Below are positions 24,888-32,900 of a stretch of 43,620 nucleotides of DNA, piece by piece. The stretch spans positions 1 through 43,620 of the forward strand of contig PBMX01000022.1 in assembly GCA_002722935.1 (NCBI GenBank), in the 5' to 3' direction. Positions within the stretch are counted from its first letter, which is position 1. The number at the start of each line of letters is the position of its first letter. Origin of the DNA: Phycisphaerae bacterium. GTDB taxonomy: Bacteria; Planctomycetota; Phycisphaerae; Phycisphaerales; SM1A02. Made by a program: the position numbers and the translations under genes. The notes beneath the pieces are model-generated. The model made no database searches and was not told the origin of the DNA. It worked only from the letters and a program-made list of their open reading frames with translations.

Positions 24888-26474
24888 TCAGTGCCTGAAA
24901 TGACGCGTGCCCGTGAAGAGCAGGGTGATGCCCCGATCCTCGCAGAGCTTGATCGTGTCTTCGTCGCGGCGTGAACCACCGGGTTGCACGATGCAGTTGA
25001 TCCCGGCGTCGGCGAGAATCGCGGGTCCGTCGTCGAAGGGGAAGAAGGCGTCGGAGGCGGCGACGATCCGATCGAGCGACTTCAGCGAGTCACCAGCCCG
25101 TTCGATCGCCAGTCGACATGCTCCAACGCGATCGACCTGGCCGGTTCCGGCTCCACGCAAAGCGCCACCTCCGCCGACGGCGATGGCATTGGATGAGAGG
25201 TGCTTGCAGGTGATCCACAGGAGGCGTGCATCATCGAGCATGGACTCGTCGGGCTCGGGGCCGGCCACGACCGTCCAGCGATCAGGATCGGCCAGTTCCG
25301 AGTCGGCATTCTGGACCAGGAGACCGCCTGGGATGCTTCGAATCATGTTCCCATCCGTACGGCTGTCACCGATTCCACCCACCTCGAGCAGGCGGACATT
25401 TGCCCAGCGGCTTGAAAGACATTCGACGGCTTCATCCGAGAACGAGGGGGCAATGATGACCTCGAGGAAACGTTCGCCCTCCGCCATCGTGGCTGCAAGG
25501 GACTCGTCCACCGGCTTCGAGGAGACGACGATGCCTCCGAAGGCGGCCCGGGGGTCTCCTTCCCAGGCGCGTTGGAATGCTTCTTCCGGGGACCCCCCGA
25601 TGGCGGCACCGCAAGCATTCGTGTGCTTGATCACCGTGGCGACGCATTTCCCGGGGAAGACCGTAGCCAGATCGGAGGCCAGTTGGAGGGCGGCGGCTGC
25701 GTCGTTGAGGTTGTTGTAGCTCAACGGTTTGCCACTGCGCATCTGGGCACCTGCCAGCTGCATCGAATCCTGGGTATCAGTCGTATAGAGGGCGGCATCC
25801 TGGTGGGGGTTCTCGCCGTACCGGAGTACTCGTTCCCTGCGTCCAACCACCTGGAGAATCGGGGGGAACCGGTCGGTGCCCTCATCGGCCATCCATGAAC
25901 TGATGGCCGTGTCATAGGCAGCCGTCCGGGCGAAGGCCTGTGCTGCAAGGGCTCGCCTCAATGGCAGGTCGGTGGATCCATCGTTCTTCTTCAGTTCACT
26001 GACGACGCTGTCGTACTGGGTGGGCGATGTGATCGTGCAGACGAATGCATGATTCTTGGAGGCTGATCGGAGCATGGCCGGGCCGCCGATGTCGATCTGT
26101 TCGATCGCTTCCTCCCGCGTGACCCCATCCTTCTGGATCGTCTGTTCGAATGGATAGAGGTTGATGCAGATCAACTGGATCGGGACGATGCCATGCTCCT
26201 TCATCGAGTTGGCATGTCCCTCCTGGTCAGGACAGCCCAGAAGAGCACCATGAACGAGCGGATGGAGCGTCTTGATCCGACCATCCATCATCTCCGGGAA
26301 CCCGGTGACTTCCTGGATCCTCGTGACGGCGAGCCCGGCGTCCTCGAGTGCATTGGCCGTGCCGCCCGTCGAGATCAACTCGACCCCGAGTTCAGAGAGC
26401 GAACGGGCAAATGGCACGAGATCGGTCTTGTTGCTGACCGAAAGAAGAGCTCGCTTTACTTCAACGAGTGCCAT
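24888..26474 (-). CDS. purH: Bifunctional AICAR transformylase / IMP cyclohydrolase
   Basis: Catalyses the last two steps of IMP synthesis in the cytosol. It has 528 residues, the usual length. The N-terminal cyclohydrolase domain (MGS-like) has LLSVSNKTDLVPFARSL, ISTGGTANAL and GRIKTLHPLVHGALLG. The transformylase part has RYGENPHQDAALY, KHTNACGAA (catalytic Lys-His) and the C-terminal DAFFPFDDG and GGSRRDEDTI. SD AGAGGA precedes ATG 26474. It is 23 nt downstream of the PQQ-propeller lipoprotein gene, probably one transcript. It ends 15 nt from convergent nuoB. Confidence 0.97.
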   Translation of the reverse strand: MALVEVKRALLSVSNKTDLVPFARSLSELGVELISTGGTANALEDAGLAVTRIQEVTGFPEMMDGRIKTLHPLVHGALLGCPDQEGHANSMKEHGIVPIQLICINLYPFEQTIQKDGVTREEAIEQIDIGGPAMLRSASKNHAFVCTITSPTQYDSVVSELKKNDGSTDLPLRRALAAQAFARTAAYDTAISSWMADEGTDRFPPILQVVGRRERVLRYGENPHQDAALYTTDTQDSMQLAGAQMRSGKPLSYNNLNDAAAALQLASDLATVFPGKCVATVIKHTNACGAAIGGSPEEAFQRAWEGDPRAAFGGIVVSSKPVDESLAATMAEGERFLEVIIAPSFSDEAVECLSSRWANVRLLEVGGIGDSRTDGNMIRSIPGGLLVQNADSELADPDRWTVVAGPEPDESMLDDARLLWITCKHLSSNAIAVGGGGALRGAGTGQVDRVGACRLAIERAGDSLKSLDRIVAASDAFFPFDDGPAILADAGINCIVQPGGSRRDEDTIKLCEDRGITLLFTGTRHFRH

Positions 26475-26497
26475 GGTTCCTCTGCTGTTGAGCAGGT

Positions 26498-27742
26498 TCA
26501 GTTCGAGGGAGTCAGGCAGGTCAACCGACCGTCGTATCCAAGGGCGAAGAGGGTGCCGTTCTCAAGGTCATCCGCGATGACTCGTACGACATCAGGTACA
26601 TGCAGGAGGGTATCGGTCGTGCCCTGGGAGGTGGAAATCGTCCCCAGTACGTGGTTGGCATCGTCCCAGACGACGAGTGAGCGTCCATTCCTCGTCAGGA
26701 CATTTCCACCGATGTCACCATTGATCCAGTACTGGTGGCCGTTGAAGTCGTCGGCCGGGTTGGCTGCGAATGCGGCAAGACCCTGGCCGGGAATCTGCTG
26801 GTAGACCCTGTCACCGAGGAGAACCGGGGAATCCACGAGGGGTGTATTCGTCAGCACGCGCCATCGCGTATTGCCGTCGAAGAGGTTGAAAGCCCGCAGA
26901 TGCTGATCGAGTCCGGCGATGTAGGCGGTATCGGAGGAGGCGACCGGGTTGGTCGTGACGTTGTCGAGGAGTTTCTTCCGCCACATTTGTGAAGCAGTAT
27001 TTGCATTGAACGCCTTCACGACCCCGGAGGAGCCGGTGATGACGACGATGTCGCTGGAGATGACCGGGGCCTGCCTGAGCCCGTGATCGACCTGGTAGGC
27101 ACGCCAGGGGAAGCCGATTCGCCAGGCCTGCCAGACGAGTTGGCCGGACCGGGCTCCGTAGAGCAGGTGTTCTCCGTCGAGGACACCGGGAGTATTTGCA
27201 ACCCATTCCAGGGACTGCGTGGCCTTGCCGATGGTGACCTTCTCGGCCATTCCGGTCGAGATGTTCAACGTGGTGATCGTGCTGGGCTTGAGTACGATGA
27301 CGAGCCCCTCGGCCTCGTTGGGAAGGATTGAAAGGACCTCGTCGAGCGGTTTGCCCACCGAGACAGACCACACCCGCAGCCCATCGTGGGTTCGGATGCA
27401 GATCAGGTCGTTGTCATGGGTGAGAATGAAGAGATGCTTCCCCGCAGGAACCAGTTGCTTCACGCTCTCATCCGGAATCGCGAACTGCCAGTTGACCTTG
27501 TAATCGAGTTTCGCAGCCGAGACGGGGCCGACCGTGTACCGGTCCTCGAGTTCCGCTCGGATGGCCTCCTGCCGCGCATCTCGATCCGATGATGAAGCCT
27601 GCGGTTGAACCGACGCGACTGGTGTTTTGTCGGGCGTGCTCTGGCATCCGGGGGCCGTGATCGGCAGGGCGGAGAGGACGAGCAGCAACAGAGATCTGGA
27701 GATCATCTGGCGGCAACGGAAGGTCTTTGAGTAGGTCATCAT
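26498..27742 (-). CDS. PQQ-propeller-type envelope protein, probable lipoprotein
   Basis: 414 residues. The N-terminus has a basic stretch, a hydrophobic segment (SLLLLVLSALPITAPG) and a Cys at about residue 33, a loose lipobox (APGC). The body is a beta-propeller with repeated PQQ-like blades: DNDLICIRTHDGLRVWSVSV, VKAFNANTASQMWRKKL, HLRAFNLFDGNTRWRVL. It is similar in kind to BamB, a scaffold of outer-membrane protein assembly, but other PQQ-blade proteins cannot be excluded. ATG 27742 has GGGGAAG upstream; ATG 27706 (after a 12-residue prefix) is the alternative. It is upstream of purH on the same strand and divergent from ribE. Confidence 0.8.
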   Translation of the reverse strand: MMTYSKTFRCRQMISRSLLLLVLSALPITAPGCQSTPDKTPVASVQPQASSSDRDARQEAIRAELEDRYTVGPVSAAKLDYKVNWQFAIPDESVKQLVPAGKHLFILTHDNDLICIRTHDGLRVWSVSVGKPLDEVLSILPNEAEGLVIVLKPSTITTLNISTGMAEKVTIGKATQSLEWVANTPGVLDGEHLLYGARSGQLVWQAWRIGFPWRAYQVDHGLRQAPVISSDIVVITGSSGVVKAFNANTASQMWRKKLLDNVTTNPVASSDTAYIAGLDQHLRAFNLFDGNTRWRVLTNTPLVDSPVLLGDRVYQQIPGQGLAAFAANPADDFNGHQYWINGDIGGNVLTRNGRSLVVWDDANHVLGTISTSQGTTDTLLHVPDVVRVIADDLENGTLFALGYDGRLTCLTPSN

Positions 27743-27809
27743 GAGTGGGCAATCTTCCCCGCTGGTTCACCTGGGGGGTACAGGGGAGAAGTGGAGCAGT
27801 ATCAGGACT

Positions 27810-27839
27810 CTGACGGGGGCCGTCAAGACCACGTACACT
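27810..27839 (+). promoter_or_regulatory. Candidate promoter of ribE (leaderless geometry)
   Basis: CTGACG (27810-27815), an 18-nt spacer and TACACT (27834-27839). The ATG comes 7 nt after the -10, and no SD fits in that space. Confidence 0.45.
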
Positions 27840-27846
27840 TCCTTCG

Positions 27847-28464
27847 ATGTTTACGGGCCTCATCAGGCACCTTGGGTGCGTCAGAGCAGCGACTTCGTCC
27901 CCTGGTTCAGGTGGCCTGGTCCTGCAGGTGGACATCCCGGCATGGCCCCACGAACCGATTCTGGGGGAGTCAATCGCCGTCGATGGGTGCTGCCTGACCG
28001 TTTCAAGCATCGAGGAGGGGGAAGCAGGGGGGGTGTCGGCCGGTTTCGACGTCGTTCCCGGGACCCTTGATCGAACGACCATCGGCTCGCTACAGCCCGG
28101 GGACAGGGTCCACCTTGAACCCGCCCTGAAGGCGGGTGATCCCATCGGCGGGCATTTCGTGCAGGGTCACGTGGAGGGCACGGGGGAGGTCAGGTCCGTA
28201 GAGATCAACGGGGATGACCACCGGGTGGACATCGTCATTCCATCGGGGATGCTGAAACTGGTCCTTCCTCGTGGATCCATCTGCGTCGCCGGGGTATCGC
28301 TGACCGTCTCGGACAAGTCCGAAGAGGGGTTCACCGTGACCCTTGTGCCGACCACGCTGAGGGAGACGCTCCTGGAGAAGCTCCAGGTCGGCGACAGGGT
28401 GAACATCGAAACCGACATGCTCGTTCGAAGCATGGCCGAGGCAGGTGGGGAGGGTTCGTCCTAG
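27847..28464 (+). CDS. ribE: Riboflavin synthase, alpha subunit
   Basis: Dismutates two 6,7-dimethyl-8-ribityllumazine molecules to riboflavin. It has 205 residues (usual 200-215) in two homologous lumazine-binding barrels. The start MFTGLI is the family signature. Barrel 1 has ESIAVDGCCLTV and the hinge DPIGGHFVQGHVEGTG; barrel 2 has SICVAGVSLTV and TLRETLLEKLQVGDRVNIETD. No other rib gene is near. The TAG stop shares CTAG with the stop of the convergent DUF192 gene. Confidence 0.96.
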   Translation: MFTGLIRHLGCVRAATSSPGSGGLVLQVDIPAWPHEPILGESIAVDGCCLTVSSIEEGEAGGVSAGFDVVPGTLDRTTIGSLQPGDRVHLEPALKAGDPIGGHFVQGHVEGTGEVRSVEINGDDHRVDIVIPSGMLKLVLPRGSICVAGVSLTVSDKSEEGFTVTLVPTTLRETLLEKLQVGDRVNIETDMLVRSMAEAGGEGSS

Positions 28465-28994
28465 CCTGGAGGTGAGCCGGCAGGCAGTCCCCTGTCGGCG
28501 TCCGATCGAATCGCCTTCAGGGCATCCAGGTCAAGCGGGATGTTCTGGTTGACGCGCAGTTGCAGCCGCTCGATCGAGCCTGCCGGCAGTTCGATTGCGA
28601 AGCGTGCCGGGAAGGCGCTTTCATAGTTCTTCAACCGCGCGTTGTATGCCAGTTCGGATTCGCCCGCTTCGCGCGGAGGTTCGATCTTCATCTCGTGAAG
28701 TGCCGTGATCGTCCCACGTCCGTCGAGGAAGATCAGGTCGATGTCGACAAGGCAGTAGGCCATCCAGAAGGAGCGGTAGTCGGAGTCGGGAAAGATGAAG
28801 AGCATGCCTCCATCATCCGGAATCGTCTCCCGGTGCATGAGTCCCCGCCTGATGGAATCGTCGTCGAGTGCCAGTTCAAGCACCCAGGTCTCACCGCCGA
28901 TCGCGATTTCCTGGTGAGTGGGAAGACGGGCGCCGTTGGAACAGGCCGTCATCCAGAGTGCACCCAGCAGCAGGATCAACCTGATCGAAGCCAT
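28461..28994 (-). CDS. DUF192 lipoprotein
   Basis: 177 residues. The signal segment MASIRLILLLGALWMTAC ends in a plausible lipobox Cys (C18). The DUF192 core follows: LALDDDSIRRGLMHRETIPD, GGMLFIFPDSDYRSFWM and DIDLIFLDGRGTITALHEM. The family is often exported; its biochemical role is unknown. Its start overlaps the end of gluQ by 19 bases on the same strand, so the two are translated from one message. It is convergent with ribE. Confidence 0.85.
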   Translation of the reverse strand: MASIRLILLLGALWMTACSNGARLPTHQEIAIGGETWVLELALDDDSIRRGLMHRETIPDDGGMLFIFPDSDYRSFWMAYCLVDIDLIFLDGRGTITALHEMKIEPPREAGESELAYNARLKNYESAFPARFAIELPAGSIERLQLRVNQNIPLDLDALKAIRSDADRGLPAGSPPG

Positions 28995-29917
28995 TGGTCG
29001 TCCTCCCTTCCCATCGTGATCGGTGTCGAAGGCAGCAGATCGATTTCGAAGCCTTCACGGAAATCCTCGATCGTCATTTCTTCAGGCTCAGTGGTCAAGC
29101 CGCACCAGTGTCCAAGAAGCCCGATGATCCGTTCAGGTCGGATTCCATGAGCCCTGTAGGAGGATACCCGGGTATCTCCATGCCGCTTGGCGAGCCTGTG
29201 GCCGTCTTCTCCGAGCACGAGGGGAAGGTGCCACCACTCCGGGGGTTGCAGGCCGAGGGCTTCATACAAAAGCGTCTGCCTGGCTGCACTTGGCAGGAGA
29301 TCCTCTCCACGTACGACCTGGGTCACGCCTTGCCTGGCATCGTCTATGACGACGGCCAACTGGTACGCGGGTGCATTCCGGCGGGTCCAGACGACGAAGT
29401 CGCCGGGGACCGCATGGACATCATGTCGGCTCGACCCGAGCAGATGGTCATCGATCTCCCGGATGCCCGGCTCGACCATGAACCTGAAGTTCTCGCCTGC
29501 CGGATCGAAGGGGATGGGTGTACCAGCTGTCGGTGGTCTCAGGGAAGCCGGGAACGGCGTCTCATGAACGCCTTCCTGCGGGGCGGAAGCGACGGAGGCG
29601 ATGTCGGATCGACTCAGGTCGCAGGGGTAGACCCTGCCGGAACTGCAGAGTTGCTCCATGGCTTCGAGATAGGGGCCTTGATCATTCGACTGCACGAGCA
29701 TGGGACCATCCCAGTCCAGCCCCAGCCACTGGAGCGTCTGCAGGCACTCGTCGACGGCGCCCTGCTTGACGCGGGGTCCGTCGAGATCCTCCATGCGCAT
29801 GCAGAGCGTCCATCCGTTCTTCCGGGCGATCGCCCAATTCACCAGGAATGTCCTCGCGTTGCCCAGATGCAGTGCGCCTGTAGGAGATGGAGCCAGCCTG
29901 GACGCCTGCATGTTCAT
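28976..29917 (-). CDS. gluQ: Glutamyl-Q tRNA(Asp) synthetase-like protein
   Basis: A glutamyl-tRNA synthetase catalytic domain without the anticodon-binding domain. It has 313 residues (E. coli GluQ-RS 308). In E. coli this enzyme attaches Glu to queuosine of tRNA-Asp. Visible motifs are RLAPSPTGALHLGNART (HIGH), CMRMEDLDGPRV, VDECLQTLQWLGLDWDGP, VIDDARQGVTQVVRGEDLL and LAKRHGDTRVSSY (KMSKS equivalent). The zinc-binding Cys set of E. coli GluQ-RS appears lost: only one Cys (VYPCDLSR) remains there. ATG 29917 and ATG 29911 are both possible. queE in the same window fits a queuosine-making cell. Confidence 0.88.
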   Translation of the reverse strand: MNMQASRLAPSPTGALHLGNARTFLVNWAIARKNGWTLCMRMEDLDGPRVKQGAVDECLQTLQWLGLDWDGPMLVQSNDQGPYLEAMEQLCSSGRVYPCDLSRSDIASVASAPQEGVHETPFPASLRPPTAGTPIPFDPAGENFRFMVEPGIREIDDHLLGSSRHDVHAVPGDFVVWTRRNAPAYQLAVVIDDARQGVTQVVRGEDLLPSAARQTLLYEALGLQPPEWWHLPLVLGEDGHRLAKRHGDTRVSSYRAHGIRPERIIGLLGHWCGLTTEPEEMTIEDFREGFEIDLLPSTPITMGREDDQWLRSG

Positions 29918-29943
29918 GGATTCAAGGGAACCGCCTGGGGGTG

Positions 29944-29974
29944 TTGACAGGAAGATGTGCAACCCTGATGGTAT
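29944..29974 (+). promoter_or_regulatory. Candidate promoter of the pterin dehydratase gene
   Basis: A perfect TTGACA (29944-29949) lies in the 92-nt divergent region. The -10 is poor: TGGTAT at 19 nt or GATGGT at 17 nt, each three of six. The gene start is at 30010 with GGAGG 8 nt before it. Confidence 0.4.
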
Positions 29975-30009
29975 TGCCTCGGGCGGATCGGTGCCCGGAG
30001 GACCCCACC

Positions 30010-30294
30010 ATGGACAAGCTTGCACAGAATGTCGTGGAGGAATGCATGGCCCGACTGCCCGAGTGGTCGCTCAGCGGTGATTCCATCCAGCGGACCTTCA
30101 CGTTCGATGACTTCAACGCCGCGATCGGCTTCGTGAACTCGCTGGCGGAAATGGCCGAGTCCATGAACCACCACCCGGACATTCTCATCCGGTGGAACAA
30201 GGTGACGCTCACCCTCTCGACGCATGATGCCGGGGGACTTACGAGCAGGGATTTCGATCTTGCGGGGCGGATCGACGAGTCTACTGCTGGCTGA
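30010..30294 (+). CDS. Pterin-4a-carbinolamine dehydratase
   Basis: Small enzyme (94 residues) that dehydrates 4a-hydroxytetrahydropterin after aromatic amino-acid hydroxylation. The signature is complete: AESMNHHPDILIRWNKVTL with the catalytic His pair, then LSTHDAGGLTSRDFDLA. The SD GGAGG and 8-nt spacing fix ATG 30010. Phenylalanine hydroxylase is not in the window, so the protein may serve another pterin-linked role. Its 3' end overlaps the convergent mcsB by 14 bp. Confidence 0.94.
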   Translation: MDKLAQNVVEECMARLPEWSLSGDSIQRTFTFDDFNAAIGFVNSLAEMAESMNHHPDILIRWNKVTLTLSTHDAGGLTSRDFDLAGRIDESTAG

Positions 30295-31306
30295 GCGTGT
30301 TTCGCACGATCAACGCGCGGTATTCAAGTTCATCATTGTCGGAGAGAGTCGACTGGGCCTGCTGGTTCAGGTGAGCGGGCTGCACCTGCACGAGCAGTTC
30401 GTCGATCGTCTGGATCGAGCAGTCTACGTGCCCGAGGGAAGCACCAAGCCGTACGCGGCTGAGGAGTTTCATGGCCTCGTCGACCTTCAGGAGTCTCGCC
30501 GAGCAGAGCACGCTGTAGGCCCGCTGGATCCGATCATCGAGCAGCATGCTGTTCTTCTTCATCAGGACGTTGCGAGCCGATCGTTCGTAGTCGATCAGCG
30601 CGGGAATGATGCTCTTGGAGAACTCCTCCTGTATCTCCTCCTCGGTCCGGCCGAGGGTGACCTGATTGCTGACCTGGTAGATCTGACCGGTGGACTCCGA
30701 CCCTTCGCCGTAGTACCCGCGGACGACGAGGTGGAGTTCCTTCGCGGCACGCTGGACCTTGGCCAGTTCATTCGTGATCCGCAGGGCGGGGAGGTGGACC
30801 ATGACTGAAAAGCGAATGCCGGTTCCGACGTTCGTCGGGCAGACGGACAGGTAGCCCCACTGGTCATGGAACGCGTAGTCGAGCTGCTGCTCGAGCAGGG
30901 CGTCGATCCGCATGAGTTGTTCGAAGGTCTCGTCGAGCCTCGATCCCCGCTGGATGACCTGGATCCTGAGGTGATCCTCCTCGTTCACCATGATGCTCAT
31001 GTGTTCATCACTGGAGATGGCGACGCCACGATGGAGGCTGCTCTCGGAGTGGTGCCTGGAAATGAGGTGTCGCTCGACGAGAAGGGACCTGTCAAGCGGG
31101 GTAAGTTCATCCAGGTCCATCCAGAGCGTCTTTTCCGAGAGGGGTGCGTCAAGGAGGACCCGCTGTGCGGTCTGCATGACCAGGGCGCTCTGCATGTCCG
31201 AGGCGCGGTTGAGGAAGGGATGATCGGCGAGATTCCTCGCCAGGCGCGACCGGGTAGTCAGGACGACGTCGTTGTCGGGGATCCCGTTGTCGCCATCGAT
31301 GTTCAT
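30281..31306 (-). CDS. mcsB: Protein arginine kinase McsB
   Basis: ATP:guanido phosphotransferase that phosphorylates Arg side chains of proteins. In Bacillus this marks them for ClpCP. It has 341 residues (B. subtilis 363). Motifs are VVLTTRSRLARNLADHPF, LMVNEEDHLRI-like IMVNEEDHLRIQVI, and the nucleotide-binding SVCPTNVGTGIRFSVMVHLP. The gene overlaps the end of mcsA by 4 bp, so kinase and activator are co-translated. ctsR and clpC, usual neighbours in Firmicutes, are absent. Here the operon is headed by kdsA. Confidence 0.94.
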   Translation of the reverse strand: MNIDGDNGIPDNDVVLTTRSRLARNLADHPFLNRASDMQSALVMQTAQRVLLDAPLSEKTLWMDLDELTPLDRSLLVERHLISRHHSESSLHRGVAISSDEHMSIMVNEEDHLRIQVIQRGSRLDETFEQLMRIDALLEQQLDYAFHDQWGYLSVCPTNVGTGIRFSVMVHLPALRITNELAKVQRAAKELHLVVRGYYGEGSESTGQIYQVSNQVTLGRTEEEIQEEFSKSIIPALIDYERSARNVLMKKNSMLLDDRIQRAYSVLCSARLLKVDEAMKLLSRVRLGASLGHVDCSIQTIDELLVQVQPAHLNQQAQSTLSDNDELEYRALIVRNTLSQQ

Positions 31307-31824
31307 GATCCACCGTCCCCGCCCTGGACCTCGTCCTCATCGGCCTGGACCTCGGTGCTGAGCTTGTTGAGCCGGTCGCGGAGTATCGCGGCCCGCTCGT
31401 ACTGCTCGGCAGTGACGGCGGCATCCAGTTCATTCATCAGTTTCTTCGCGCGGAGTTCGAACTGGCTGGGCGTATGTTTCCTGTTGGGAACCCGGCCGAT
31501 GTGACTGCTGGCCCCGTACTGGGCCTGCTCGATGAGGGAGCCGAGCGAGTCCCGGAACGCGTTGTAGCATCCGGGGCATCCGATCAGGTTCGATCGCTTG
31601 ATCTGCGCAAAGGTGATGCCGCAGTCGGGGCACTCTTTCCCGGTGGACTTCGGCGACTGCCCGATGACGAATTTCGTGAGGAGCTTGTTGATCGGCTGTT
31701 GCCCGGGAATGGCGACCCCGGCTGCCTGGGCGTGTTCCAGACAGAGGTGTACTTCCTTCTTCTTGCCGTTGTTGATCGACACCTCGTGAACGACGGCGGG
31801 CTTGTTGCAGAGATCACACTTCAT
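31303..31824 (-). CDS. mcsA: McsA-type zinc protein, activator of McsB
   Basis: 173 residues. It has CxxC zinc pairs at C3/C6 (MKCDLCNKPAVVHE) and at KECPDCGITF and GCPGCYNAF, with a single Cys in HLCLEHA. A C-terminal UvrB/UvrC-type motif (KLMNELDAAVTAEQYERAAI and RDRLNKL) follows, then an acidic Gly-rich end. In Bacillus McsA binds and activates the arginine kinase McsB. It starts 27 nt after the kdsA stop and overlaps mcsB by 4 bp. Confidence 0.9.
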   Translation of the reverse strand: MKCDLCNKPAVVHEVSINNGKKKEVHLCLEHAQAAGVAIPGQQPINKLLTKFVIGQSPKSTGKECPDCGITFAQIKRSNLIGCPGCYNAFRDSLGSLIEQAQYGASSHIGRVPNRKHTPSQFELRAKKLMNELDAAVTAEQYERAAILRDRLNKLSTEVQADEDEVQGGDGGS

Positions 31825-31851
31825 CGGAGAGACCCTGTCGGGGGGGGTGTT

Positions 31852-32688
31852 CTACGTTGCCGCGGCATCCGATTCCATCACGTGTCGTATGGCGGCGACT
31901 TCACGAAGGAGTCTCTCGGCAGCCTCGAGCGTCTGCATCGTACTGCCGTCGGACATGGCCGAAGCGGGATCGGGATGACATTCGATGAAGAGTGCGTGGA
32001 CACCCGCTGCAACGGAGGCTCGTGCAAGCAGCCCGGCGCGATCGGGTCGGCCGGCTGTCACGTCGGCGCCCGCTCCGGGAAGTTGCGTCGAATGCGTCAC
32101 ATCGAAGCAGACGGGGACGCCCAGTTCCATCAGGTCACCGAGGCCGATGAAGTCGTTGACGAGGCGGTGATAGCCGAAGAAGGTGCCTCGCTCGGTGAGC
32201 ATGGATTCCTGGCAGCCGCACGAAGAGAGTTTCTCCAGCGGGTGACTCATCTCGGCAGGGGAGAGAAACTGGCCCTTCTTCACGTTGACCGGCCGGTCGG
32301 TTTCAGCACAGGCCTGAAGCAGGTCGGTCTGCCTGCAGAGGAATGCCGGGACCTGCAGCAGTTCGGCGACCTCTGCGGCCATCGACGCCTGCTCGGGCAG
32401 GTGGACGTCGGTCGTGAGGGGCACGTCGAACTCGTCCTTGATCTTGGAGAGCATTCCAAGGCCTTCCTCGATACCCGGGCCACGATGGGAACGCATGCTC
32501 GTCCGGTTGGCCTTGTCGAAGCTGGCCTTGAAGACCAGGGGGAGCCCCAGGTCGGAACAGGTCTCCTGGAGCATTCCGGCAATTTTCCTGTTGGTCTCCA
32601 TGTCTTCAAGGACACATGGGCCGGCAATGATCCCCAGGGGCATTTCCGGGCCAATTTTGACGTTTCCGATGGAGATATGGGGCTGCAT
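31852..32688 (-). CDS. kdsA: 2-dehydro-3-deoxyphosphooctonate aldolase (Kdo-8-P synthase)
   Basis: Condenses arabinose 5-phosphate with PEP to Kdo-8-phosphate, the step between kdsD and kdsC. It has 278 residues from ATG 32688 (MQPHISIGNV); the frame stays open to 32772. Motifs are FKASFDKANRTS, VNVKKGQFLSPAEM and TERGTFFGYHRLVNDF. Metal-ligand residues of the metal-dependent class are present: Cys25 in IIAGPCVLED, His in DVTHS, Glu in FIECHP and Asp in SDG. The spacings are H+37=E and E+11=D, as in Aquifex aeolicus KDO8PS. The metal-free E. coli type has Asn in place of that Cys. It leads kdsA-mcsA-mcsB. Confidence 0.95.
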   Translation of the reverse strand: MQPHISIGNVKIGPEMPLGIIAGPCVLEDMETNRKIAGMLQETCSDLGLPLVFKASFDKANRTSMRSHRGPGIEEGLGMLSKIKDEFDVPLTTDVHLPEQASMAAEVAELLQVPAFLCRQTDLLQACAETDRPVNVKKGQFLSPAEMSHPLEKLSSCGCQESMLTERGTFFGYHRLVNDFIGLGDLMELGVPVCFDVTHSTQLPGAGADVTAGRPDRAGLLARASVAAGVHALFIECHPDPASAMSDGSTMQTLEAAERLLREVAAIRHVMESDAAAT

Positions 32689-32703
32689 GGGTACATCGTA
32701 CCC
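32689..32703 (-). promoter_or_regulatory. Hairpin and -10-like TACGAT abutting the kdsA start
   Basis: On the minus strand GGGTAC-GAT-GTACCC forms a 6-bp stem ending at the base before ATG 32688. The same bases hold TACGAT (32700-32695), 6 nt before the ATG. No SD is present, so this may be a leaderless promoter, a stem at the start codon, or chance. Confidence 0.35.
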
Positions 32704-32900
32704 ACACGAAGGTTGGAAGGGGAGCACCATTATTGATGCCTTCAGCTCGATTTTCATAGAGGGATGATCCAAACCCCTCCAACATACGTAGGGAGAAGTA
32801 GATCTTCGGCTTCAGGCCTCCCCGGGTTCGCCCGATGGAAGGACTGGAAGGGCACAGGGGTGCCATACAACGTGATGTCTGGCGGATCGTGGAGGTCTTC

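Noticed and set aside
28123-28139. Hairpin CCCGCC-CTGAA-GGCGGG
   Set aside because: It lies inside the ribE coding sequence in a conserved region and has no T-run; taken as chance.
31474-32736. 420-codon plus-strand frame opposite mcsA and kdsA
   Set aside because: Both minus-strand genes have full family signatures, so this is a shadow.
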